Assembly (NCBI GenBank): GCA_019359045.1
Contig: JAHHIA010000014.1
Span: 99,651 to 163,650 of the forward strand
Length of the DNA stretch: 64,000 nt
Direction: 5' to 3'
Origin: Scytolyngbya sp. HA4215-MV1
GTDB lineage: Bacteria; Cyanobacteriota; Cyanobacteriia; Leptolyngbyales; Leptolyngbyaceae
Position numbers and translations under genes: made by a program. Below are positions 1 to 9,110 of the stretch, in pieces. The notes beneath the pieces were generated by a model. That model saw nothing but the letters and a program-made list of their open reading frames with translations. It was not told where the DNA came from and ran no database searches. Numbering within the stretch: the first letter of the stretch is position 1; every line of letters begins with the position of its first letter.

Positions 1-1086
1 CTTCATAACGCTGGCTGTAACGTTGCCAATGACATTGTTATTTCGATGCTGCTGAAAGATGGACATCACATCTCTGAGGATGCGATTGATATAGAAACCA
101 TTAAGGAACTAGCTAGAGATTTTAAGCTTGTCGTTAAAGACATTGAGCAAATGAGGCTTGAAGAATATAGAGCCACTCAGGAAATGAGTTCGATTGAAGA
201 AGCTAGAAAACAGCTTAAACGAGATGATCTGAGCCGTGAGAAAAGACTGGAGGCGATAAAAACGGTAGACCGCCATAAGTATGGTGATGTGATTGATGCT
301 ACAGACTGGATTTATGAAAATAGGTCGCGGGGTACGAAATCAGACAAACACCGAAATTCTTTGGATAAAGCGGTTCTACACGAAAATCCCGATCTAGCGT
401 GCGAAGTGGAAAAGGAGTCACTTACAGCAAGCAACGCACAAACAGGTACATTCTGGTCAGCAAGCTTTAGTTCTGAAGTGGACGCGATAGAACTGCTAGC
501 AGAATTAGGATTTGGCACCCTGCTAGAAACTCTAGGGGAAGACGGCTACACGAAGGACGATCCCGCGCTATTGGAGTTTTTCAAGCAGGCTCAGAGCAAT
601 CGCACCCGAATTAGAGAATTCTTGGGTCTTACAATAACCTCGGAATCAACACCAGTAAGGTTTTTGAACTCAATACTAAAGAGTAGATTTTTCTGCACAA
701 TCAATAATACAAAGTCAAAAGTTCCACATCGCGAACATATAGTAAAAGATCATTATGTTCGCGATGTGGAACCGCATAAACAAAAATTTGAGAGGATATA
801 CACCATCGTCAAATTTCCCTACAGAGATGAACTTATAGAGCGGCTGAAGCAGATCGCCCTAGACCGGATTCAAGAAGCTCAGGAGAGACGGGAACAGGAC
901 GTGCCAGAAGGAGAACTCCCTACCTATCAACCTACAAATAATCATCAGTTCGATTTGTACTACTTCCCTGATCCTGATTTAATCCCTGATGGTTCTAGTG
1001 TTGACACCTTCAGCCAGCCTGGGTTAGCGATCGTAACAACACCAGACGGTCATCGAATGGTACTGAAGAGAGACGAAGCTGCATAG
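1..1086 (+). CDS. C-terminal part of a CyRepA1-like plasmid replication protein (5' end outside window)
   Basis: The frame is open from base 1, so the first ATG (46) is probably internal and the gene begins outside the window. About 360 residues are visible. The section around 'FWSASFSSEVDAIELL', the following 'DPALLEFFKQAQSNRTRI' and 'LGLTITSESTPV' match my recollection of the C-terminal tail of the cyanobacterial CyRepA1 replication proteins, which carry Toprim-like and helicase parts further upstream. The last 100 residues are charged and end in a loosely conserved tail. A perfect inverted repeat lies inside the coding sequence at 721-772. The protein would initiate plasmid replication, so its presence next to a broken tRNA gene suggests an integrated plasmid or conjugative element. 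The family call rests on recognition of a divergent tail only; an unrelated phage or plasmid protein remains possible. Confidence 0.6.
   Translation, partial: LHNAGCNVANDIVISMLLKDGHHISEDAIDIETIKELARDFKLVVKDIEQMRLEEYRATQEMSSIEEARKQLKRDDLSREKRLEAIKTVDRHKYGDVIDATDWIYENRSRGTKSDKHRNSLDKAVLHENPDLACEVEKESLTASNAQTGTFWSASFSSEVDAIELLAELGFGTLLETLGEDGYTKDDPALLEFFKQAQSNRTRIREFLGLTITSESTPVRFLNSILKSRFFCTINNTKSKVPHREHIVKDHYVRDVEPHKQKFERIYTIVKFPYRDELIERLKQIALDRIQEAQERREQDVPEGELPTYQPTNNHQFDLYYFPDPDLIPDGSSVDTFSQPGLAIVTTPDGHRMVLKRDEAA
721..772. repeat. Perfect 19-bp inverted repeat inside the replication gene
   Basis: Left arm 721-739 (GTTCCACATCGCGAACATA) is the exact reverse complement of right arm 754-772, with a 14-nt spacer. 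It is read in frame as part of the protein. Possible explanations are an inserted palindromic element, an iteron-like protein-binding site, or an RNA hairpin. Confidence 0.9.
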
Positions 1087-1208
1087 TCATCAGAAAGACA
1101 ATTGCCAGTTCAAGATCCAACATCCACAGTGTTAGCCATCAGAAAAAATTGGGCACACTAGCAAAAGCCAGCATTGCCATCGGTAGATGCACCTTTTTTG
1201 ATGATAGA

Positions 1209-1239
1209 AGCCCTCGTAAGCTGGCACGAGGGCTTTTTA
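1209..1239 (+). terminator. Rho-independent terminator downstream of the replication gene
   Basis: A 9-bp perfect stem (AGCCCTCGT at 1209-1217 with ACGAGGGCT at 1226-1234), an 8-nt loop and a T run. It lies about 120 bp after the stop codon at 1086. About 20 bp upstream is GGTAGATGCACC (around 1182-1193), a string also found ahead of the terminators near 38.1 and 42.7 kb. Confidence 0.8.
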
Positions 1240-1361
1240 ATAATTAGAACCAACTTCCCGAAGTGATTCTGTTCTGAAATATTTACGGGTTCATTCGGTA
1301 GAACTATGGTAGAAATTTAGGCAATAGAACCTTGAAAAGCTTATGTTGTTGGAATTACTAC

Positions 1362-1405
1362 CCGCATTTTGAGTGCGGTGCGTCTACCAATTCCGCCATC
1401 CGCCC
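1362..1405 (-). tRNA. 5' half of a tRNA-Leu(CAA) gene, 3' half missing
   Basis: Read on the minus strand from 1405, the sequence gives an acceptor strand GGGCGGA, a complete Leu-type D arm (GCGGAATTGGTAGACGC) and an anticodon arm with 5-bp stem CCGCA/TGCGG around loop CTCAAAA (anticodon CAA, 1371-1369). After 1362 the match stops: I find no long variable arm, no GGTTC-type T arm and no TCCGCCC acceptor strand down to base 1. A sigma70-type -10 box lies upstream. The gene was therefore a genuine tRNA whose 3' half has been displaced, probably by integration of the DNA to the left. A split gene with a distant 3' half outside the window is the alternative. Confidence 0.75.
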
Positions 1406-1422
1406 AGGACATCGGTTTACCT

Positions 1423-1428
1423 ATTATA
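1423..1428 (-). promoter_or_regulatory. Consensus -10 box of the broken tRNA-Leu gene
   Basis: The minus strand reads TATAAT at 1428-1423, ending 17 nt before the tRNA 5' end at 1405. A weak -35 (TTTCCA) lies about 16 nt further upstream. Transcription would run through the tRNA half into the DNA on the left. Confidence 0.55.
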
Positions 1429-1534
1429 CAGAATTGGGGCACTTTGGAAAGAAGATTGTGGCGATCGTGGACATTTTCTCTGCAATGATTCGGTTTAAAG
1501 GGATAGGCTCATGGCAATCGGACGGTCAATTTGC

Positions 1535-2407
1535 TCATTTGCGCTCTTCCTGAATTGCGAAACTGAGGATCTGGTAGCGGAGGAGACCGAGTTGGCTAAT
1601 CCGCTCAACGGCAGCGGTGGCTTGAACCGCCTGCGAATTTCCCACCCGATCGAAAACCTGACGCACAATTGGGTAAGTAGGTAGAGTGTTACGGGTAATA
1701 TCTTCCTGAAAAGTAAGGGAGAATCCCGTTTTTTGGGCGAGAGTTTTATAATCTGAGAGCGTAAAGCAACTATCTACCCGACCATAGGTTCCATCTACTA
1801 GAGCAGTGAAGGACTCAAATTGGGCGAATGCTTGCTGAAGCATTCGAAAGATGGGAACCGAGACAAAGTCACAAATGCCGAGGCGCCCATCCGGTCGCAA
1901 CACCCGTCGTGCTTCCTGAAAGAAGGTTGCCCGACTAGGGAAATGGAAAATACACTCCACGGCCAACACCACATCCATGGATGCATCGGGAAAGGGCATC
2001 TGGCAGGCATCTCCTTCTACAAACACAATCTGATTGTTGCTCATGGGCTTGACTTCTTGTCTTGCCCGATTAAGCTGGCGAGGGTCGATGTTGAGACCTG
2101 TCAGATGCAGGTTTTGGAACTGTTCATTGAGGCTGGCGATCGTACCGCCAAAGCCACAGCCTGCGTCCAACACTCGATCGTTCTCCTTCAACCCTGCTGC
2201 CGCATATACTCTCTGACAGAGGTGTTCGGCTGCGATCGCAAAACCCTCAATTGAGCCATCGGCTTGAGTGGGATGGGTCCAGTATCCCCAATGCACATGT
2301 CGCCCAAAGGCTTGCTGCACCGTCGCCTCACCCAAATTGAGTTGCTCCAGCAGAATGTCAAAATAGGGCAAGGGAATGTTGGCGGGGCGCGTGGATGGCG
2401 ATGTCAT
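1535..2407 (-). CDS. Class I SAM-dependent methyltransferase
   Basis: A 290-residue protein with the Rossmann-fold methyltransferase signature: motif I VLDAGCGFGG (about residues 80-90), an acidic residue after the second strand (GLNIDPRQL), motif 'EGDACQMPFPDASMDVV' and post-motif 'EARRVLRPDGRLGICDFV'. This places it in the Methyltransf_11/UbiE-like group, which in cyanobacteria includes tocopherol, plastoquinone and glycine-betaine methyltransferases. The substrate cannot be read from the sequence. It stands alone on this strand, with its 5' end divergent from the GNAT gene across 310 bp. The C-terminal half is helical and probably forms the substrate cap. Confidence 0.85.
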   Translation of the reverse strand: MTSPSTRPANIPLPYFDILLEQLNLGEATVQQAFGRHVHWGYWTHPTQADGSIEGFAIAAEHLCQRVYAAAGLKENDRVLDAGCGFGGTIASLNEQFQNLHLTGLNIDPRQLNRARQEVKPMSNNQIVFVEGDACQMPFPDASMDVVLAVECIFHFPSRATFFQEARRVLRPDGRLGICDFVSVPIFRMLQQAFAQFESFTALVDGTYGRVDSCFTLSDYKTLAQKTGFSLTFQEDITRNTLPTYPIVRQVFDRVGNSQAVQATAAVERISQLGLLRYQILSFAIQEERK

Positions 2408-2717
2408 GGTTGGGGGAAGGTGATGAGTCGTTGACGGTTGGTTTGTAGCAGAGAGTGATTAGCTTTTTGGGCAATGCCGTAAACGTACGAATGCTCATGA
2501 TTTCACTGCATTACGCTATCGCTTTCGTGGAGTCATGCTGTTAGGCTTGACGGCACGCAACTAGACTATCTCTTTTTGATGGTCAGATGAATCGAGATTG
2601 TTCCGAATATTGGCACATTACCCGATATCTGAACCTGAATTCTTGTAGTGTAGTCAATCATCCAAGAGATTAAACCAGGAGATTTGACTCTCAGTCCAAA
2701 TATAAAACGAGGGACTC
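2408..2717. other. Divergent intergenic region, 310 bp
   Basis: It separates the methyltransferase and GNAT genes and must hold both promoters. I see no convincing hairpin, repeat or RNA gene in it. Confidence 0.5.
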
Positions 2718-3230
2718 ATGCTTATGGTTGTGATTATCCGAGAGGCACTTGCCCAAGAGATGAATGAAGTTGAATCACTCACGGTAGATGCCTATCGCGA
2801 ATATTCTGATGCTCTCACATCAGACAATTGGGAGATCATGCGAGCCAATCTATCTAATGTGGCAGCGATCGCGCAGCAAGGACAATTGATCGTTGCTCAA
2901 CACGATCAAAACCTAGTTGGGTCGGTGGTTTACTGTCCTCCTGGAACCTCCGATATTCGTCTTTGTCCACCAGAATGGGCATCGCTGCGGCTATTAGCCG
3001 TATCGCCACGTTATCAAGGTCAAGGCATCGGACAGCGACTTTGTTTGGCATGTATTGATCGAGCTAAGCAAGACAAAGCAGAAGTGATGGGGTTACATAC
3101 GAGCGAGTTGATGGTAAAAGCAAGAAGGATGTATGAGAAGTTAGGATTTCAACAAGATATTGAGTTGCCTCACCGTTTAGGAATACAGTATTGGCGATAT
3201 GTGCTGAGGTTGGCGGGAGGTGCTCGCTAG
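2718..3230 (+). CDS. GNAT-family N-acetyltransferase
   Basis: A 170-residue single-domain acetyltransferase. Motif A, which binds the acetyl-CoA pyrophosphate, is visible as 'LRLLAVSPRYQGQGIGQRL' (about residues 92-110), preceded by the beta-4 strand. 'LMVKARRMYEKLGF' near residue 133 is the usual motif B region. GAGGG at 2709-2713 supports the ATG at 2718, although an in-frame ATG two codons later is also possible. The substrate is unknown; small GNATs of this type acetylate amino acids, drugs or protein N-termini. No operon partner is evident, and the next gene starts 107 bp downstream. Confidence 0.88.
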   Translation: MLMVVIIREALAQEMNEVESLTVDAYREYSDALTSDNWEIMRANLSNVAAIAQQGQLIVAQHDQNLVGSVVYCPPGTSDIRLCPPEWASLRLLAVSPRYQGQGIGQRLCLACIDRAKQDKAEVMGLHTSELMVKARRMYEKLGFQQDIELPHRLGIQYWRYVLRLAGGAR

Positions 3231-3337
3231 ATAATCCAGTTGTCGCAGCGACGAATCGGGTTCTCTGGCTGAATTCGCAATGATATGTCACTGTTCAACG
3301 ATGTTGTTCGATAACTGCCGTATTCATGGGGAGCGTG

Positions 3338-4210
3338 ATGGACATTCTCTTTGATATGGAGACGCAAGATCCGGACGACGTCTTCACCCTCTGTTTCCTT
3401 TTAAGTCACCCCGCTTTGACCTTGCGGGCTGTCACCATCAATCCTGGTTCTTTGGAACAGGTTGGTTTGGTTCGAGGCATTTTGGAAAAGCTGGGGCGAG
3501 GAGATCTGCCGATCGGGGTTCGCAATCCTCGAACATCCACCAAGACGATCTCCGACTTTCACAATTCTTTCTTGGGACAGCCAACTCCCAGCCAACCCGA
3601 TGCCGTTGCTCATGAACTGCTGGCTCAGATGTTGATGGACTTTCCAGACGCAGTTTGGCTAACCGGCGCGCCCCTGCACAACGCGCGACTGTTGCTTGCG
3701 AATCACCCAGCAGTCATCATCCGTCGGTGGGTTGGGCAAGGGGGCTTTGCAGGGGACAGTTTGGTTCCGCCCGATCGTCGCTTGCCGCAGTTTGCGGGGC
3801 TTGAAACCTGTGTCAGTCATAACTTCAGTGGAGATGCCAAGGGCACTCTCGCTATCTTAAGCAGTCAACAGGTTTTGTCGCGAGACGTGGTGTCCAAGAA
3901 CGTCTGTCATGGTGTGCGATATGATGCCGAGATGCATCGACGCATGGCAGCCTATCGGGATGCAACCCCTGGTTTGGCGCTGATCTATGCTGGGATGGAG
4001 TGTTATTTAAGAGAGATTCCTGACGGAAAGTTATTTCATGATCCATTGGCTGCCTGTGTTGCCGTCGATCGCAGCATCGTGACTCTGATTGAGGTGGACG
4101 TATACCACGAGAAGGGAAAGTGGGGTGCCAAGCGGGCATTGGGTACCAACACCTTTATCACGATTGCTGTGAACCATGAGCGGTTCTTCCAAACCTTGGT
4201 TGCCCATTAA
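3338..4210 (+). CDS. Nucleoside hydrolase-like (IUNH family) protein
   Basis: About 290 residues. The N-terminus 'DILFDMETQDPDDVFTLCF' resembles the Ca2+- and ribose-binding motif DTDxxxDD of inosine-uridine nucleoside N-ribohydrolases, but the second position is Met and the spacing is DMETQDPDD. 'LTGAPLHNARLLL' in the middle matches the second conserved block of the family. The ATG at 3338 is preferred over 3326 because GGGGAG lies just upstream. The first motif is altered and the protein ends early compared with typical 310-340-residue hydrolases, so it may act on a different N-glycoside. It converges on uvrC. Confidence 0.72.
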   Translation: MDILFDMETQDPDDVFTLCFLLSHPALTLRAVTINPGSLEQVGLVRGILEKLGRGDLPIGVRNPRTSTKTISDFHNSFLGQPTPSQPDAVAHELLAQMLMDFPDAVWLTGAPLHNARLLLANHPAVIIRRWVGQGGFAGDSLVPPDRRLPQFAGLETCVSHNFSGDAKGTLAILSSQQVLSRDVVSKNVCHGVRYDAEMHRRMAAYRDATPGLALIYAGMECYLREIPDGKLFHDPLAACVAVDRSIVTLIEVDVYHEKGKWGAKRALGTNTFITIAVNHERFFQTLVAH

Positions 4211-4335
4211 CTGTGGCATATCGCTATACATTTCTGATGTGCTAATGCAAATCCAAAATGGTTGAACAGATCAGAGCTGCGCAAGCGTGGGTTGAAACAT
4301 GTTTCCTCGGACTGATGCTGTTGCTCCCCGATCGC

Positions 4336-6300
4336 TTACCCTAATGACGCTGCCTCCTCGGAACTTTCGGATTCTTCCTGATTGGGATGGAAATATTCGT
4401 AGATTTGCTGTGCTAACCGGGGACCAATACCAGGAACCGTTGCAATCTGAGCAGGGCTGGCTTCTCGCAAATAGTCGATCGACCGAAACGTTGCTAGAAG
4501 TTGCTTTTGGCGATGCTGCCCCAAACCAGGAATTTCGTCCAGACGGGAACGGCGCATGCGATCGCTGCGTTGCTGTCGATGAAAACTGACCGCAAACCGA
4601 TGGGCTTCATCGCGCAGCCGCCGCAACAGTTGAACCGCAGGCTGTTCTGCTTCGGTGGTGAGTGGCAACGATTCTCCCGGCAAAAAGATTTCTTCGCGTT
4701 GTTTTGCCAAACTCACCACCCTGACTTCTTCCAGCAGATTCATTTCACGTAATACTGCCACCACTGCCGATAGTTGCCCCTTGCCGCCATCGATCATGAT
4801 CAGATCAGGGAAATCGGAGGTGGCAGTCACATGGCGATCGAGCACCGAACTTTCTTCATCGCGTAACGGCTCACCCCGTTCTTTTGCCGCTGCATATTTG
4901 CGAAAGCGCCGACCGATGACTTCTGCCATGCTGGCAAAGTCATCGGAGTGTCCAGCTGTCACCGTGGGATTTTTGATTTTGTAGTGGCGATAGTGTTGCT
5001 TGGCAGGTAAGCCATCCACGAACACTACCTGCGATGCTACTGCATCTGATCCCTGGATGTGCGAGATGTCGTAGCCTTCGATGCGGTGGGGTAAGTCGGG
5101 TAAGTCGAGCAGTTCTGCCAGGTCTTGCATTGCCTGGGCGTTGCGATCGGCAACCCGTTGAGCACGGGCTAACTCATAGCCAGCATTGCGTTCGACCATC
5201 TCGATTAGATCAGCTTTTACCTGGCGATGGGGCACAACGATCGTCACCTTACGCCCCTTTTGCTCCGTCAGAAACTCTGCCAGAATGTCGCTTTCAGGCA
5301 ATTCATGTTGCACCAAAATCTCGATGGGGATTTCCACCGAATCCACGCTTTGATAATGCTCTTCCAACACTCGCTGTAAAATTTCTCCTGGTGTGGCGGA
5401 TTGGGCATCGGCAACAAAACCCAGGCGTCCCACCAAGCGCCCTGCCCGTACTTGAAAAAGTTGGATGCAAGCGTGTTGATCATCGGCTGCTAAGGCGATC
5501 GCATCGCGCGAAACTGCCTCATCGGGTAAGGTCACTTTCTGATCCGCTCCGATCGTCTTCAGCCCCAGAATTTGATCCCGCAACCGTGCCGCATGTTCAA
5601 AATTCAGCGCTTCAGCAGCTTTCTCCATCTGCTCATTGAGAATTTCTACCAACTCCTGACTGCGTCCCTGGAACACCATCGCTACCTTCTTGACAGTTTT
5701 GTGGTAATCTTCTGGCGAAACCAATTGCTGACACACCCCTGGACAGCGCCCAATGTCGTAATTCAGACAGGGACGATCCTTAAACATCGGTTGGGGACGT
5801 TGTCGTAAAGGGAAAATGCGCTTGACCAGGTGCAACGTGCGCCGCAGTTGTCCCACATCCACATAAGGACCATAGAAGCGGTCTTTAGGCTTTGCCTGGT
5901 TGCGTTTGCGGGTAATGAAAATGCGGGGATAGGCTTCCGACCAGGTGATACACAGCCAGGGATATTTCTTGTCGTCTTTAAGCAGCACATTGAAGTGGGG
6001 TTGGTGCTGCTTGACCAGGTTCGCTTCCAGCGCCAGGGCTTCGGCTTCGGTGTCGGTGACGATGAATTCGATCTCGACGACTTGCTTGGTCATCAATGCA
6101 ATGCGAGGACTCAACGATCGCTCGTCGCGAAAATACGATCGCACCCGTGCCCGCAGCTTTTTGGATTTACCAATGTAAAGGATGTGATCGCTACTATCCT
6201 TCATCAGGTAAACTCCCGGCTCCATCGGCAGTTCCTGAAGCCGACTTTCCAGGCGATCGGGGTCGTTTAGTAGAGAGAGCGTTCTAGCAGGGGCAGTCAC
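4336..6300 (-). CDS. uvrC: UvrABC system protein C (excinuclease subunit)
   Basis: A complete 654-residue UvrC, the dual-incision nuclease of nucleotide excision repair acting with UvrA and UvrB. Domains run in the canonical order. First is the GIY-YIG nuclease (about 25-105; '[19 protein letters not shown]'), which makes the 3' incision. A Cys cluster follows ([14 protein letters not shown]). Then come the UVR helix for UvrB contact (about 215-250), the RNase H-like nuclease for the 5' incision ('[16 protein letters not shown]', about 395-560), and tandem helix-hairpin-helix motifs at the C-terminus ('[13 protein letters not shown]', '[12 protein letters not shown]'). Length is slightly above the usual 600-630 residues because of a short acidic tail. 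It is a monocistronic minus-strand gene. Confidence 0.98.
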   Translation of the reverse strand: MTAPARTLSLLNDPDRLESRLQELPMEPGVYLMKDSSDHILYIGKSKKLRARVRSYFRDERSLSPRIALMTKQVVEIEFIVTDTEAEALALEANLVKQHQPHFNVLLKDDKKYPWLCITWSEAYPRIFITRKRNQAKPKDRFYGPYVDVGQLRRTLHLVKRIFPLRQRPQPMFKDRPCLNYDIGRCPGVCQQLVSPEDYHKTVKKVAMVFQGRSQELVEILNEQMEKAAEALNFEHAARLRDQILGLKTIGADQKVTLPDEAVSRDAIALAADDQHACIQLFQVRAGRLVGRLGFVADAQSATPGEILQRVLEEHYQSVDSVEIPIEILVQHELPESDILAEFLTEQKGRKVTIVVPHRQVKADLIEMVERNAGYELARAQRVADRNAQAMQDLAELLDLPDLPHRIEGYDISHIQGSDAVASQVVFVDGLPAKQHYRHYKIKNPTVTAGHSDDFASMAEVIGRRFRKYAAAKERGEPLRDEESSVLDRHVTATSDFPDLIMIDGGKGQLSAVVAVLREMNLLEEVRVVSLAKQREEIFLPGESLPLTTEAEQPAVQLLRRLRDEAHRFAVSFHRQQRSDRMRRSRLDEIPGLGQHRQKQLLATFRSIDYLREASPAQIATVPGIGPRLAQQIYEYFHPNQEESESSEEAASLG

Positions 6301-6466
6301 GGTAGAAAGTGAACCAGCACACGATTGGGGCAGAGGTATCAGTAATCAATACCTCCTCATGTTAGCGTCAGTTTTGTCGGCGCTGCTTTTAGAATTCGGT
6401 CACCGCCGGCAGAGCCTTGTTATGAGTGAAAACAGAGTGCAGTCCTGTCCCCGCGTCCCCTCTTCC

Positions 6467-8095
6467 CTACCCATCCAACCCAATGATCCCTCCATTGGGA
6501 GGATGTTCGATCGTGAACTGGTAGGCAATCTCCTGGGTCTGTTTGGGGGGCAATAGACAATTCCACTCCAGTAGACCCATTTCACCCAAAGGAATTTGGG
6601 GTTGGCTGCGGTTGAGTTTGACTTTAATTTGTTCGTTGCGGCTCACGGGAATCTGTTCGCTCAGGTGCAGGCTGGCTTCGCGATCGCGCAGATTGGTGAC
6701 CGCGATTCGATAGGCGTACATAATGCGTCGTTGTCCGCCAATGAGTTGCTTATCCACCTTGCGTTCCACCAGATCTCGCTTAATCTTTAAGCCTTCATCA
6801 ATCCCCAGATTGAGCTTAAACTCTTGACCCGGTGCAATGTTTTCCAGGGGGGTGGTGCCGACAAAAATGCTATCTCGAAAAATATTGGCATTGCCGGGAA
6901 GTAGGGTGGCTCCGGTGCTGGGATTGCTAGCAATTGCCTGAAGATAGGCAAAGCTGACCCATTTTGGCATCGCCACATAGGTCAACTGGCAAGGGTATTC
7001 GTCCTCAAAAATTGTGAATTTGTGGAAACCCCCATCACCAGGAATATCGCTGTTGCCACCTATGACAAAGGTCACCACGCCTCCTTCGTTGCTGATTTCG
7101 GCAGTCACCATTTCTGCAAACACGGGTTCTGGTTCTGGGGAAGACAGACTGAGCGTATCGGTGAGTTCAAATCCGGGGGCGGCGCTTTGGGGCGCGGGGG
7201 CTGGCATCGCCGATCGTGCCGACGAGCCAAAGCTGAGTGCCTTGGGCATCATTGGCACATCAATATACCAAGGGGCAAGTTTGGGGGGCAGTGTGCCCAA
7301 ACCGGGCTTGGCAGTGGATAAAGTCAGCGCTACACCCAACCAGTCTTCTCCGGTGGTTTGTTTGATTTCAGCAAGATAAGTCAGGTGCAAGCAATTGTCT
7401 GCCGTGTGAACTCGCAAATCGTAAAGCGGTTGCCAACTGGCGTAGTCGCAAACGTAGGTCACTTCCAGTTCAAATTCACCTGCACCTGTGGGGGCGATCG
7501 GCACCGTCAGTTTATAGCTTTCCTTAGTGCGTGGGGTTTTGACTTGTTGGAGTTGCTGATGCAGAGCAGTTAGGTGCTTGTCAATTTGAGTAATTTCTTT
7601 GTTTTGTTGCGCGATCGTGCCCGAAAGGTCTTCGTATTGCCGCCCCAAAAAGGTGAGCAGTTCTCCGGTGTCACTCAAACTGACCCGTTGCTGCGAGAGG
7701 CTGCGCGAGAAGCGATCGACCGATTTTTCACTCAAACTTTGAATGAAACTGCGCTGGAGTTGGAATGCCTCGACCCGATCCTTGAGCGATCGCTGTTGGT
7801 CTTCCAGTTGTTCAATCTGGTGGGTGAGTTGAGCGACGCGATCGGCAACCGGCTCGGTGGCATAAACTCGCTCCGTTTGCACTCCTAACAATTTGACCGC
7901 CACTGTTCCCTGTCCACTGACCCGCACTGACTCCGATCTCACCGTCAACGGTAGATTGCTGAGTGTCAAGGCTCGCTCTTGTCCGGTTAGGGTGAGTTTG
8001 CCACGCCGAGTGATCAAGGCTTGATCCGTGTAGACGGTGACAGCGGAGATCTGGGTGTCGAGTTCAGGAGGGGGAGGCAAAGTCGGAGTTTCCAC
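6467..8095 (-). CDS. MuiA-like DUF4139/DUF4140 protein
   Basis: A 542-residue protein related to mucoidy-inhibitor MuiA. The N-terminal DUF4140-like segment (about 15-115) includes 'VTVYTDQALITRRG'. A central coiled coil follows (about 85-200, rich in Q, L and E). The C-terminal DUF4139 domain (about 205-540) includes 'ASWQPLYDLRV' and 'LTYLAEIKQTTGEDW', followed by a Pro/Ala-rich insertion near residues 300-330. No signal peptide is evident. The biochemical role of the family is unknown; the name comes from an effect on exopolysaccharide production. The gene lies 166 bp upstream of uvrC on the same strand, with no obvious functional link. Confidence 0.85.
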   Translation of the reverse strand: METPTLPPPPELDTQISAVTVYTDQALITRRGKLTLTGQERALTLSNLPLTVRSESVRVSGQGTVAVKLLGVQTERVYATEPVADRVAQLTHQIEQLEDQQRSLKDRVEAFQLQRSFIQSLSEKSVDRFSRSLSQQRVSLSDTGELLTFLGRQYEDLSGTIAQQNKEITQIDKHLTALHQQLQQVKTPRTKESYKLTVPIAPTGAGEFELEVTYVCDYASWQPLYDLRVHTADNCLHLTYLAEIKQTTGEDWLGVALTLSTAKPGLGTLPPKLAPWYIDVPMMPKALSFGSSARSAMPAPAPQSAAPGFELTDTLSLSSPEPEPVFAEMVTAEISNEGGVVTFVIGGNSDIPGDGGFHKFTIFEDEYPCQLTYVAMPKWVSFAYLQAIASNPSTGATLLPGNANIFRDSIFVGTTPLENIAPGQEFKLNLGIDEGLKIKRDLVERKVDKQLIGGQRRIMYAYRIAVTNLRDREASLHLSEQIPVSRNEQIKVKLNRSQPQIPLGEMGLLEWNCLLPPKQTQEIAYQFTIEHPPNGGIIGLDG

Positions 8096-8306
8096 AAGTC
8101 AATTAGAAAGGTGAAATTGCAAACCAACGCTAACACAGGTAGAAGGGGAAAAGGATAGATAGGTGAAGGGGTAACGGAGTCAAGGGAAGAAGCGGCAAGA
8201 TACGGCAAAACTTTTATTCCGTTGCATTTCTCAGGAAAATATGCTGAACCCCTGCGAGATTGAGTACAATCTGGGTGCAGCAGTCGTCTATGCAACAAGG
8301 GTTTGT

Positions 8307-9089
8307 ATGGAAAAACAGCAATCGCCTGGCAGGCAACCCGCCAATCATCCAGCAATCTCTTTGTCTTCTCCAGAAAAATCTTCCTCTGAAACAACGGACT
8401 CTAGATGGTCGCCACTGGATCTCTTTGCTCAGTTGATTCAGCGATATCCAGTCACTTTTTGGAGTGGGATATGGCTGGGAATGGTTCTCGTTGCAACAGT
8501 TTCGGTGGTTGGTATCTTGACTCCAAGTTATGTCAAACAAGCAGAGCAGCGAGAAAACGCTGAAGCTTCTTGGAATGAGGAACCAAGCACGAACTGGCAA
8601 ATTGACTGGGGAGAAAATGCGTCGCTCTGGTCGTTTGCCGCGATCGCTGCCAGTTGTGCAGCGGGTTCCTGGTTTCTGTATCGCCAACTGAATCAATCTT
8701 CCTCTTCCTCGGCAGAGGAGAAGGAAGACGAGCGAACGCAGCCCAACGATATCTACCTTCAGAGTGCGCTAGCCCCGATTCCAGTGCGTTCTTTGCCTGC
8801 TGCTAACCACAAGACCGTTCGATTGCAGACTGCTCATCCCAAAACTGGCAGAAAGCCGTCTACTCCTACTAAGGTTGCCCCTAAACCTGGTCAACCAACG
8901 AAGCTGAAGCCCCCCCTGCCTGCCGCGCAGGCGCTGGTGGTTCAGTCTCCCCAAACTTCTGCAATGGTGCCTGAACCCCAGGTAACAGTGGTGCCGGAAG
9001 AAGAAAGCCATCCGCTGGATTGGAGCGAAGCCAGTCTGGCAGAAATGATGGATATTCGCAAGCGACGATCGCTCTCTTCTCTGATGTAA
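8307..9089 (+). CDS. Two-pass membrane protein of unknown function
   Basis: I do not recognise this 260-residue protein. Start 8307 is chosen because the 22 residues before it look non-coding and an AAGGG lies close upstream. Two hydrophobic segments are present: 'FWSGIWLGMVLVATVSVVGIL' without its last residues (about 50-70) and 'LWSFAAIAASCAAGSWFLY' (about 108-127). A Ser/Glu-rich stretch follows, then a long Pro/Lys/Gln-rich region (about 155-235), and a compact acidic end (DWSEASLAEMMDIRKRRSL). The tail after the second segment is probably cytoplasmic. It converges with the metalloprotease gene, 21 bp between stops. Confidence 0.7.
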   Translation: MEKQQSPGRQPANHPAISLSSPEKSSSETTDSRWSPLDLFAQLIQRYPVTFWSGIWLGMVLVATVSVVGILTPSYVKQAEQRENAEASWNEEPSTNWQIDWGENASLWSFAAIAASCAAGSWFLYRQLNQSSSSSAEEKEDERTQPNDIYLQSALAPIPVRSLPAANHKTVRLQTAHPKTGRKPSTPTKVAPKPGQPTKLKPPLPAAQALVVQSPQTSAMVPEPQVTVVPEEESHPLDWSEASLAEMMDIRKRRSLSSLM

Positions 9090-9110
9090 ATTTTTCCTGG
9101 GCTGTCCTCA

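Noticed and set aside
1230..1362. Possible complete tRNA-Leu with variable and T arms
   Set aside because: I tried to fold the bases after the anticodon arm; no T arm or acceptor strand pairing with GGGCGGA can be found.
1332..1553. 73-residue plus-strand reading frame
   Set aside because: It runs antisense across the tRNA-Leu half and its promoter and has no protein-like features.
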